A stretch of 64,000 nucleotides of DNA, from positions 1 through 64,000 of the forward strand of contig CP170561.1 of the NCBI GenBank assembly GCA_042701975.1, in the 5' to 3' direction. Of the stretch, positions 21,466 to 31,122 are shown piece after piece. The stretch's first letter is position 1. Each line of letters starts with the position of its first letter. The notes below the pieces were generated by a model, which was not told where the DNA came from, made no database searches, and worked only from the letters and a program-made list of their open reading frames with translations. Both the position numbers and the translations under genes were made by a program. The stretch is from JAFALK01 sp042701975. GTDB lineage: Bacteria > Pseudomonadota > Gammaproteobacteria > Burkholderiales > Burkholderiaceae_C.

Positions 21466-22296
21466 ATGAATCTGCATCTGCAAACCATCCCGGCGCGCCA
21501 GGGCTTGGCCTGGATCCGGCACGGCTTCACCATCCTGCGCAAGAAGCCGCTGGCCATGACCTCGCTGTGGTGCAGCGCCATGGTCGTGATGCTGGTATTG
21601 CCCGCGCTCATCCCGCCCCTGCAGTTCATCACCCCGATGCTGCTGCCCATGCTGGGTCTGGGCTTCATGCTGGCCACGCACATGGTGCTGCAGGGGCAGA
21701 CGCCCAATATCACCGTCTTTGCCGCGCCATTCAGAGTTACGCGGGAGCGCCGTCGTCAGCAGTTGCTGCTGGGCTTGGCCTATGGGCTGAGCGCCGTCTT
21801 GATCGGCACGCTGGCGATGGGTCTGGTTGGCGATTCGATCGATCACGTCGCCGCCTCGTTGAAGCAAGCCGGCAATGACGACGCCGCGATGCGTGTGGCC
21901 ATGACGGCGGCGGCGCCGGACGTCTTGCGCATCGCCGGCATCGTGACCTTGATGCAGACCTTGCTCAGCGTGCCTTTCTGGCACGCACCGGCGCTGGTGC
22001 ATTGGGGCGGCCAAGGTTTGGCGCAAGCGGTGTTCTCCAGCACGCTGGCCGTGTGGCGCAACCGCGGCGCCTACCTGCTCAACGCGCTGGGCTGGCTTCT
22101 GGTGACGCTGAGCGGGATGATCCTGATGACGCCGCTGGTCGCCCTGCTCGGCTCGTCAGCCATGATCGTCGCGGTCGTGATCATCTTCACCGCTTACTAC
22201 AGCTCGCTGTACTTCGGCTTCGTGGACTGCTTCCTCTCCGGCACGCCGGACAAGCTGGACCTCCAGCCGCCGGCGCCCGAGGTCAAGGCCGATTGA
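21466..22296 (+). CDS. BPSS1780-family integral membrane protein
   Basis: A 276-residue protein with about six hydrophobic helices and a cytoplasmic N-terminus reading LQTIPARQGLAWIRHGFTIL. This matches the BPSS1780 family, which is common in Burkholderiales next to thrB. The function is not established. The ATG at 21466 lies 11 bases after thrB. Its stop codon falls in a tandem 14-bp duplication shared with the convergent peptidase gene. Confidence 0.82.
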   Translation: MNLHLQTIPARQGLAWIRHGFTILRKKPLAMTSLWCSAMVVMLVLPALIPPLQFITPMLLPMLGLGFMLATHMVLQGQTPNITVFAAPFRVTRERRRQQLLLGLAYGLSAVLIGTLAMGLVGDSIDHVAASLKQAGNDDAAMRVAMTAAAPDVLRIAGIVTLMQTLLSVPFWHAPALVHWGGQGLAQAVFSSTLAVWRNRGAYLLNALGWLLVTLSGMILMTPLVALLGSSAMIVAVVIIFTAYYSSLYFGFVDCFLSGTPDKLDLQPPAPEVKAD

Positions 22297-22310
22297 TCAA
22301 GGCCGATTGA
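22283..22310. repeat. Tandem 14-bp duplication across two convergent stop codons
   Basis: TCAAGGCCGATTGA occurs twice back to back (22283-22296 and 22297-22310). The first copy supplies the plus-strand TGA stop of the BPSS1780 gene. The second supplies the minus-strand TGA stop of the M1 peptidase gene. Confidence 0.95.
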
Positions 22311-24933
22311 GGAAGCGCGCCAGGCCGGCGGCCTGCGCGTCGCGGTAGGTACCGCAGAGCTCGACCAGTTGCACGGCGTCCGTCAGCACGGACACGCCGC
22401 CTTCAAGCTGCTTGGCCGTTGCGCCGAACCCGTTCTGCAGATCCTGCGCAGCCGCTCGGCCGCAGGCGTGCTCGGCCATCTTCGTCGGCCAACCGCTGCG
22501 GTCGAACTCGCCGAAGTTCTTGGCCAGCCAGGCGGCCTTCGATTGCAGGAGCGTCAGCAGCGCCTGGCGGGATTCGGCCTGCTTCGCGTGATGGCGCAGC
22601 AGCTCGGGCAGGATCTCGTGCGGGTCCAGCGCCTTGTCTTGCAGAAGGGCCCGCGCACGGGCTTGCAGCGTCGGTGCGCGGAAGTTGGTGAGCGCGCCCA
22701 GCAACTCGGCGCGGCGGCCGGCATCGCGGCTCTTGCGGGCGGCGGCGAGCATGCCGTCGAACAGCGCGGCATCGCCGTCTTCGGCCACGGCCGACAGCAG
22801 ACCACCGCGCAGCAGCGGCGCGATCAGTTCCGCGTGCGCCTCGCCGTCAGCCTGCGCAGCCTTCAGCCACGTGCGGGCCAGGCCCAGCGCCTGCTCGCGC
22901 AGCTGCAGATCACCACCGGCTGCCGCCATCACCGGCAGCAGCTCGGCACGCCAGCGCGCCACATCCTCAGGCTCACCGGACTTCGGCAGCCAGCCAAGCG
23001 CACGCGCATCGGCGCCGAACAGGCGCTGGAGCTGGCGCGCGTAGGCCGGCTTATCGGCGTCGGCCAGCAGCAGTTGCAGATCGACCACCGCCAGCAACGC
23101 GGCCTCGCGTACGGGCTGCTGCGGCTGCCCGGCCAGGCGATCGAGCAAGGCCAGCGCTTCGTCCAGCGGCACGCTGCCCGCGCGGGCCAGCGAGAGGCGG
23201 TCTTCGAGCAGACGCATCTGCGCGCGCGGGTCCCCCACCCCTCCGTTCGGGCCGCTGGCCTGCAAGGCCTTCGAGGCCTCGCTCGACTGCTCGGCCACGT
23301 AATAGCCCAGGCCCGACGCATCAGGCTGCAGCCAGGCCGGGCAGGCGGCGTCAGGCAGCTCCACGCGGGCTTGCGAGGAGGCCAGCAGCGTGCGCGTCTC
23401 GCCGGCCGGCGTGCGCATCACGACGGGCACGATCCAGGTCTGCGCCGGCATCTGCGCACCCACGGGCACGAAGCGCTGCTGCTTCAGCTCCACCGCGGGC
23501 TTGGCACCCGAGCAATCGAGCTTGAACTCGACTCGAGGGACGCCCGGCTGCTCGATGAAGCTGGCAACGGATTGCGCAAGCTCCGGACGATCCGCCGCAG
23601 CCAGCGCCGCGTAGAGATCTTCGGCCTTCACGTTGCCGCCCGCATGGGCGGCGATGTAGCTGCGCACGGCGTCGCGCATGCGCGTCTCGCCCAGCCAGGC
23701 CTCGAACATGGCCAGCACCGTCTGGCCCTTCTGGTAGGTGATGGCGTTGAAGGCCGTGCCGAGGTCTTCGTTCGTCTCCACTGGTTGGCGCACGCGGCGC
23801 GCCGTGGGCAGGCGGTCGGCGGCCAGGGCCTGGCGGCGCGCATCCAGACCCGCGCGCAGCTCCCATTGCCAGCCGGGCTGGACCTGGGCGGTGATCTTGT
23901 CGCCGAGCCAAGAGGCGAAGGACTCGTTCAGCCACAGGTCGTTCCACCAGGCCAGCGTGACGAGGTTGCCGACCCACTGGTGTGCGATCTCATGTGCGGC
24001 GGTGGAGACGTAATCGGTCTCGAAAGCCGCCCGCGCGCCGCTCACCGGCGCCAGCATGAGGCTGCTCTCGTAGGTGATCAGGCCCGGGTGCTCCATGGCA
24101 CCAAAGGCGCCTGGCGGCAGCGGCATGGCCACGCTGTCGAGCTTGGGGAAGGGATGCGGTGTGCCGAAGTAGTTCTCCAGCGCGGCCAGCACGGCCGGCG
24201 TGCTCTGGCGCGCGTAGGCCGCTTCCGAACCGCGGCCCTTCGGCACCAGATAGCGCAGCTTTGTGCCGCCGACCTTGCCGCCGTCCACCACGTCCATCGG
24301 GCCGACAGCCCAGGCCACGAGGTAGCTGGGCAGCGGTTTCGTCTGCTCAAACGTGATGCGCTGCCAGCCGTCCTTGTCGGTGCTGCTTTGCTGCACCGGC
24401 GTGTTGGAAAACGCCTGCTGGCCCTTGGGCACCACCAGCGTCAGATGCCAGGGCACCTTGCGGCCGGGCTCGTCGAAGGACGGGAAGGCGCGGCGCGCGG
24501 CGATGTCCTCGAACTGCGTGTAGACGTACCAGCGCTTGCCGTCTTTCAGTCGGAAGAAGCCGAAGGGTTCGGCCTCTTCCAAGCGGCCGCTGAAGGCCAG
24601 CGTGAGCACGCTCTTGCCCGAAGGCAGCGCGTGCGGAAAACGCAGCCAGATGCTGTTGATGTCGGCGATGGTCGCCTTGCCCTTTTCGCCATTCAGCACC
24701 TGCACCTTGCTAACGCTCAATTTGCGCGCATGCAGGCGCAGCTCGCTCATCGGCTTGTCGAGCTGCACTTCGATCCGCACCTGACCGCTGTACTTGGGCT
24801 GGTCGGGGTCGACGCGCAGCTCCAGTTCGTAGCCGAGCGGCCGGACGCCGTCGGGTAATCGCATGGGCAGCTCGGCGCCATGCGCGAGGCCGGTGATGGA
24901 AACAACAGCGAGAGCCAGCAGTGTGTTCTTCAT
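22297..24933 (-). CDS. M1-family zinc aminopeptidase (secreted)
   Basis: An 878-residue metallopeptidase of the aminopeptidase N/ERAP type. A signal peptide spans residues 1-19 (MKNTLLALAVVSITGLAHG). The zinc site HEIAH (314-318) with E337 in the NESFASWLG block is intact. The substrate-binding motif reads GAMEH (278-282), while most M1 enzymes have GAMEN. A long C-terminal ERAP1-like helical domain follows. It probably trims peptides in the periplasm. It lies 18 bases after uvrD on the same strand, so the two may share a transcript. Confidence 0.92.
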   Translation of the reverse strand: MKNTLLALAVVSITGLAHGAELPMRLPDGVRPLGYELELRVDPDQPKYSGQVRIEVQLDKPMSELRLHARKLSVSKVQVLNGEKGKATIADINSIWLRFPHALPSGKSVLTLAFSGRLEEAEPFGFFRLKDGKRWYVYTQFEDIAARRAFPSFDEPGRKVPWHLTLVVPKGQQAFSNTPVQQSSTDKDGWQRITFEQTKPLPSYLVAWAVGPMDVVDGGKVGGTKLRYLVPKGRGSEAAYARQSTPAVLAALENYFGTPHPFPKLDSVAMPLPPGAFGAMEHPGLITYESSLMLAPVSGARAAFETDYVSTAAHEIAHQWVGNLVTLAWWNDLWLNESFASWLGDKITAQVQPGWQWELRAGLDARRQALAADRLPTARRVRQPVETNEDLGTAFNAITYQKGQTVLAMFEAWLGETRMRDAVRSYIAAHAGGNVKAEDLYAALAAADRPELAQSVASFIEQPGVPRVEFKLDCSGAKPAVELKQQRFVPVGAQMPAQTWIVPVVMRTPAGETRTLLASSQARVELPDAACPAWLQPDASGLGYYVAEQSSEASKALQASGPNGGVGDPRAQMRLLEDRLSLARAGSVPLDEALALLDRLAGQPQQPVREAALLAVVDLQLLLADADKPAYARQLQRLFGADARALGWLPKSGEPEDVARWRAELLPVMAAAGGDLQLREQALGLARTWLKAAQADGEAHAELIAPLLRGGLLSAVAEDGDAALFDGMLAAARKSRDAGRRAELLGALTNFRAPTLQARARALLQDKALDPHEILPELLRHHAKQAESRQALLTLLQSKAAWLAKNFGEFDRSGWPTKMAEHACGRAAAQDLQNGFGATAKQLEGGVSVLTDAVQLVELCGTYRDAQAAGLARFLNRP

Positions 24934-24951
24934 GCGTCGAGTTTCAATCAA

Positions 24952-27321
<2,370 letters not shown>

Positions 27322-27344
27322 CCGTGGATTTTAAGATTGAGCCG

Positions 27345-27722
27345 ATGAACGCCCCCTGCCCCTGCGGTCTGCCCGCGAACTACAACGAATGCTGCGGCCG
27401 TTTGCACCGCGGAGAAGCCCTGGCACCTGATGCCGAGCGGCTCATGCGTTCGCGCTACAGCGCCTTCGTCAAAGATCAGCTCGACTACCTGCTCGCCACC
27501 TGGCACGAAAGCACGCGCCCCGCGAGTCTTGAGCCCAACGAAGCGGGCCTGCGCTGGCTCGGCCTCGACGTGAAGCGCCACGTGCAGCAAGACGCTGACC
27601 ACGCCACCGTGGAGTTCGTCGCCCGCAGCAAGCTCGGTGGCCGCGCGCATCGCCTGCACGAGGTCAGCCGCTTCGTGCGCGAGGACGGTCGCTGGTTCTA
27701 CCTCGACGGCGAAGTCTCATGA
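27345..27722 (+). CDS. YchJ-family SEC-C motif protein
   Basis: A 125-residue small protein. The N-terminus CPCGLPANYNECCGRLH is a zinc-binding SEC-C-like cysteine cluster, followed by an NTF2-like domain (MRSRYSAFVKDQLDYLLATW). This is the YchJ/UPF0225 layout. The function is unknown; similar zinc clusters bind metal or nucleic acid/SecB partners. The ATG at 27345 is preferred over an upstream in-frame GTG at 27324 because the cysteine cluster starts just after it. Confidence 0.9.
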   Translation: MNAPCPCGLPANYNECCGRLHRGEALAPDAERLMRSRYSAFVKDQLDYLLATWHESTRPASLEPNEAGLRWLGLDVKRHVQQDADHATVEFVARSKLGGRAHRLHEVSRFVREDGRWFYLDGEVS

Positions 27723-27758
27723 AACCTTCACGGTACTGACATCTGTGTTTCCTACCCT
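27714..27758 (+). promoter_or_regulatory. Predicted PhoB box and -10 upstream of phoX
   Basis: Three 7-base units GTCTCAT (27714-27720), CCTTCAC (27725-27731) and CTGACAT (27736-27742) repeat with an exact 11-base period. They match the PhoB half-site CTGTCAY at 5, 5 and 6 of 7 positions. A -10-like TACCCT (27753-27758) starts 11 bases after the last unit, the spacing used in known Pho promoters. The first unit overlaps the stop of the upstream gene. Confidence 0.6.
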
Positions 27759-27790
27759 GCCGGGCTTTACAACCCGTTAACAGGAAGTTC

Positions 27791-29752
27791 ATGAGTCAGT
27801 CCGCCCAACCCAGCCGTCGCCAGGCCCTCAAGCTCTTCGGCGCCACGCCCTTCATGCTGCCCATCGGCGCGGGCTCGCTGCTGAGCGCCTGCGGCGGCGG
27901 CAACGGCCCCGAGAACAGTGCGCTGCCAGCGGCCGCGACCTACGTGTCCGCCAGCTTCGGCACGATGAGCGCGCTCTCGCTGACCAATGCGGCCGGCATG
28001 GCCACCACCTCGGTCGCCTCGACGATGGACGTGCTCTATAGCAATGGCACGCAGAGCTACAGCCTCGGCTACCAGCCCTTCTTCATGACCGGCGACATGG
28101 TGCCGGACGGCAAGGGCGGCACCGTCCTGGCGGGCGGTTATGTGGACATCAACAACAAGCCCATCATCGACGCCTCGGTGGCCGGCAAGGAACGCCAGTT
28201 CTATTCCGACTCGCCGGACGGCACCTCGCTGCTGAGCGTGGCGAACGCCAACGTTGCCGGCGTCAAGGGCAAGGCCGTGTTCGCCGTCGTGCAGTTCGAA
28301 TACACGACCCGCGACCAAGCCGGCAACAGCACCTACGGCGTGCTGCCCTCGCCGATCGCCGTGCTCACGCTCGACCAGGACCAGACCACCGGCAAGCTCT
28401 CGCTGGTCAAGTACCACAACGTCGACACTTCGGCCGCCCACGGCCTGTGGATCACCTGCGGCGCCAGCCTCTCGCCCTGGGGCACGCACCTCTCCAGCGA
28501 AGAGTACGAGCCGGACGCCTTCAGCATCGCCAGCAACGCGCAGTTCAAGGCCTACAGCAAGAACGTCTTCGGCAGCGACACCGCCGCCAACCCCTACCAC
28601 TACGGCCATCTGCCGGAAGTGACCGTCAACCCCGACGGCACCGGCACGATCAAGAAGCACTACTGCCTGGGCCGCATCTCGCACGAGCTGATCCAGGTGA
28701 TGCCCGACAAGCGCACCGCGCTGATGGGCGACGACTACACCAATGGCGGCCTGTTCATGTTCGTGGCCGACAAGGAGGCCGACCTCTCCGCCGGCACGCT
28801 CTACGTGGCCAAGTACACGAGCAGCTTCTCGGTCGACCCGACCGTGACCACGGGCGGCAACATCAGCTGGATCAACCTCGGCCACGCCACCAGCGCCGAG
28901 ATCGAGGCCCTGGCCAACACGCTGAAGGCCACCGACATCATGACCGTGGCCACCACGGATCCGCTGGATGCCACCTTCACCAAGATGATGCTGGACGGCA
29001 AGGCCTCGTGGGCCAAGCTCAAGCCCGGCATGGAGAAGGCCTGTGCCTTCCTGGAGACGCACCGCTACGCCAATCTGGTGGGCGCCAGCATGGGCTTCAC
29101 CAAGCTCGAGGGCACGACCGTCAACGCCAAGGACAAGATCGCCTACTCGGCGCTGCAGAACGTGCAGACCTCGATGGTCAAGGGCAATGCCGCCAACGTC
29201 GCGAGCAGCAACATCGGCGTGGACAAGCAGCTGCTGGCCGGCGCCGTCATGGCTCACACGCTGGCCGGCGGCCAGAAGGACACGGCCGGCAACGCCATCA
29301 ACAGCGAATGGGTGCCCACCGTGACCAAGGCGCTGCTGGCCGGCGAGGACATCTCGGCCGACACCCTGGGCAACACCGCCAATCCGGACAAGATCGCCAA
29401 CCCCGACAACCTCAAGTTCTCGGAAGCGATGCGCACGCTCTTCATCGGCGAGGACAGCGGCCAGCACGTCAACAACTTCGTCTGGGCCTACAACGTCGAC
29501 ACCAAGAAGCTCTCGCGCCTGATGTCGATGCCGGCCGGCGCTGAAGCCACCGGTCTGTCGGTGGTGGACAACCTCAACGGCTGGACCTACATCACCACCA
29601 ACTTCCAGCACGCCGGCGACTGGAGCGGCCTGCACGCCAAGGTGCAGACCGCGCTGGATCCGCTGGTGCGCGCCAACTACAAGGACCGCTTCGGCGCGGC
29701 GGTGGGTTATCTGACGGGCTCCGGCGTGGCGCCGACGATCAACAAGGCCTGA
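27791..29752 (+). CDS. phoX: Alkaline phosphatase PhoX (Tat-secreted)
   Basis: A 653-residue phosphomonoesterase of the PhoX family, which uses iron and calcium and releases phosphate from organic esters outside the cytoplasm. The N-terminus carries a twin-arginine signal SRRQALK (8-14) and then a lipobox-like LSAC (31-34) followed by GGG, so it may be a Tat-exported lipoprotein. The body contains the DUF839/PhoX landmarks: HGLWITCGASLSPWGTHLSSEEY, GRISHELIQVMPDKRTALMGDD and GEDSGQHVNNFVWAY. A PhoB-like site precedes it and a strong terminator follows 20 bases after the stop. Confidence 0.93.
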   Translation: MSQSAQPSRRQALKLFGATPFMLPIGAGSLLSACGGGNGPENSALPAAATYVSASFGTMSALSLTNAAGMATTSVASTMDVLYSNGTQSYSLGYQPFFMTGDMVPDGKGGTVLAGGYVDINNKPIIDASVAGKERQFYSDSPDGTSLLSVANANVAGVKGKAVFAVVQFEYTTRDQAGNSTYGVLPSPIAVLTLDQDQTTGKLSLVKYHNVDTSAAHGLWITCGASLSPWGTHLSSEEYEPDAFSIASNAQFKAYSKNVFGSDTAANPYHYGHLPEVTVNPDGTGTIKKHYCLGRISHELIQVMPDKRTALMGDDYTNGGLFMFVADKEADLSAGTLYVAKYTSSFSVDPTVTTGGNISWINLGHATSAEIEALANTLKATDIMTVATTDPLDATFTKMMLDGKASWAKLKPGMEKACAFLETHRYANLVGASMGFTKLEGTTVNAKDKIAYSALQNVQTSMVKGNAANVASSNIGVDKQLLAGAVMAHTLAGGQKDTAGNAINSEWVPTVTKALLAGEDISADTLGNTANPDKIANPDNLKFSEAMRTLFIGEDSGQHVNNFVWAYNVDTKKLSRLMSMPAGAEATGLSVVDNLNGWTYITTNFQHAGDWSGLHAKVQTALDPLVRANYKDRFGAAVGYLTGSGVAPTINKA

Positions 29753-29772
29753 TCAGGCGCTGAGACAAAGAG

Positions 29773-29812
29773 AAGGCCCCGGGAGCGCAATGGCTCCCGG
29801 GGCCTTTTTTTT
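29773..29812 (+). terminator. Rho-independent terminator after phoX
   Basis: A perfect 14-bp stem (29773-29786 with 29793-29806, loop GCAATG) is followed by a run of T to 29812. The reverse reading also has an A-run, so it could act for both phoX and the convergent membrane-protein gene. Confidence 0.93.
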
Positions 29813-29833
29813 ACCGTTTCTATCGGCGAAGGA

Positions 29834-30235
29834 TCAGGCGAACTCTCGCTTGACCATCGGCTTGAGCAGGCCGCGCAGCGCCCAGGCCACGAGCACGCTT
29901 AGGCCCACGCCGGGGATGATGAAGAGCCAGTCGAGCCGGGCCAGGGCCGGTACCGCGGGCAGCGCGGCCACGACCAGCACACCCAGGCCCATCGAGAGGC
30001 GGCGACCCCATTCCAGCCGACGCAGCAGCGCTTGCCCCGCGGTGACAAGCAGCAAGCCCGCGCAGGCCAGCAGGCTGCACTCGAGCATGTCCAGGGCCGA
30101 GAATCCCGCCAGGCGCGCCGCGATGCCGCTGCGCCAGATGACGACCATGAAACCCGCAATACCCAGGACCATCAACAGCCACGCCAGTCCGGAGACGAGG
30201 CGGGAACGATGACCCACATTCAGTTCGTGTGGCAT
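29834..30235 (-). CDS. Small integral membrane protein, unknown
   Basis: A 133-residue protein with about four hydrophobic helices (roughly 13-34, 48-65, 80-96 and 102-120) and a short cytoplasmic tail. No family is recognised. It is convergent with phoX, sharing the terminator region, and stands alone on its strand. The start ATG at 30235 follows a GGGAG-like sequence. The 188 bases between it and truC show no gene. Confidence 0.6.
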   Translation of the reverse strand: MPHELNVGHRSRLVSGLAWLLMVLGIAGFMVVIWRSGIAARLAGFSALDMLECSLLACAGLLLVTAGQALLRRLEWGRRLSMGLGVLVVAALPAVPALARLDWLFIIPGVGLSVLVAWALRGLLKPMVKREFA

Positions 30236-30423
30236 GGTGAACTCCCTTCATTCACTGACTGCACCGCCGAGATATTGCGCCGACGGCATGACGAATTTAT
30301 GGCACCGTGGCTGCCCGAACACATCCCCTGAGGCAAGGGGTTAGCACCCATTCGAGTCATGGCGCCGCACCCCTCCATTTCAGCCGCTGATCGCGCCTTC
30401 ATCCTGGCAATCTTCACGAATCC

Positions 30424-31122
30424 ATGCTTCCCATCCTCTACCGCGATGAAGCGCTGATCGCCGTCCACAAGCCTGCGGGCCTGCTGGTGCATCGCAGCCA
30501 CATCGATGCTCAGGAACAACGCTTTGCCCTGCAGATGCTGCGCGACCAGATCGGCCAGCCCGTGTGGCCGCTGCACCGGCTGGACAAGGGCACGTCTGGC
30601 GTGTTGCTGTTCGGGCTGTCGGCCGAGGTGGCCTCGCTGATGGGGCCGGTGTTCGAGCAGGGCGGCGCGCGAAAGCGCTATCAAGCCCTGGTGCGCGGCT
30701 GGCCTGCACAGGACGGGGGGCTGATCGATCACCCGCTGGCGCGCGACCCGGAGCAGCCCTCGGCCGGCCAGACGATGTTGCAGGCACGCACCGCCTGGCA
30801 GGTGCTGCGCCGTCTGGAATGGCCGTTAGCAGTCGATGCGCGCTTTGCCACCAGCCGCTACTCGCTGCTGGAGCTGCGGCCGCAGGAAGGCCGGCGGCAC
30901 CAGATCCGCCGGCACCTGAAGCACATCGCCCACCCGATCGTCGGCGACGCCACGCACGGCAAGGGGCCGCTCAACCGGGCCGTGGCCGCACACCTGGGCC
31001 TGCAGCGGCTGTGGCTGCATGCGCTTGAACTGGAGATTGCTCACCCGCTCGGCGGACAGCTCCTGAAGCTGCGCGCCGAGCCAGGCGAGGAGTGGCAGCT
31101 GCTGCTTACTCGACCGTGCTGA
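30424..31122 (+). CDS. truC: tRNA pseudouridine(65) synthase TruC
   Basis: A 232-residue RluA-family pseudouridine synthase. The catalytic motif HRLDKGTSGV (51-60) has the essential Asp54. The N-terminus MLPILYRDEALIAVHKPAGLLVHRS, the short length with no S4 domain, and the later RRHQIRRHLKHIAHPIVGD block agree with TruC, which modifies U65 of tRNA-Ile and tRNA-Asp. RluC/RluA-type alternatives are longer or carry other motifs. Its end overlaps the convergent hydrolase gene by 17 bases. Confidence 0.88.
   Translation: MLPILYRDEALIAVHKPAGLLVHRSHIDAQEQRFALQMLRDQIGQPVWPLHRLDKGTSGVLLFGLSAEVASLMGPVFEQGGARKRYQALVRGWPAQDGGLIDHPLARDPEQPSAGQTMLQARTAWQVLRRLEWPLAVDARFATSRYSLLELRPQEGRRHQIRRHLKHIAHPIVGDATHGKGPLNRAVAAHLGLQRLWLHALELEIAHPLGGQLLKLRAEPGEEWQLLLTRPC

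Noticed and set aside
22369..24858. An 829-codon open frame on the plus strand
   Set aside because: It is antisense to the well-supported M1 peptidase gene. Its translation is rich in Arg, Gln, His and Leu without any motif, as expected for a GC-rich shadow frame.
30212..30331. A 40-codon plus-strand frame MTHIQFVWHGELP...
   Set aside because: It overlaps the start of the membrane-protein gene on the other strand, lacks a ribosome-binding site and has no recognisable family.
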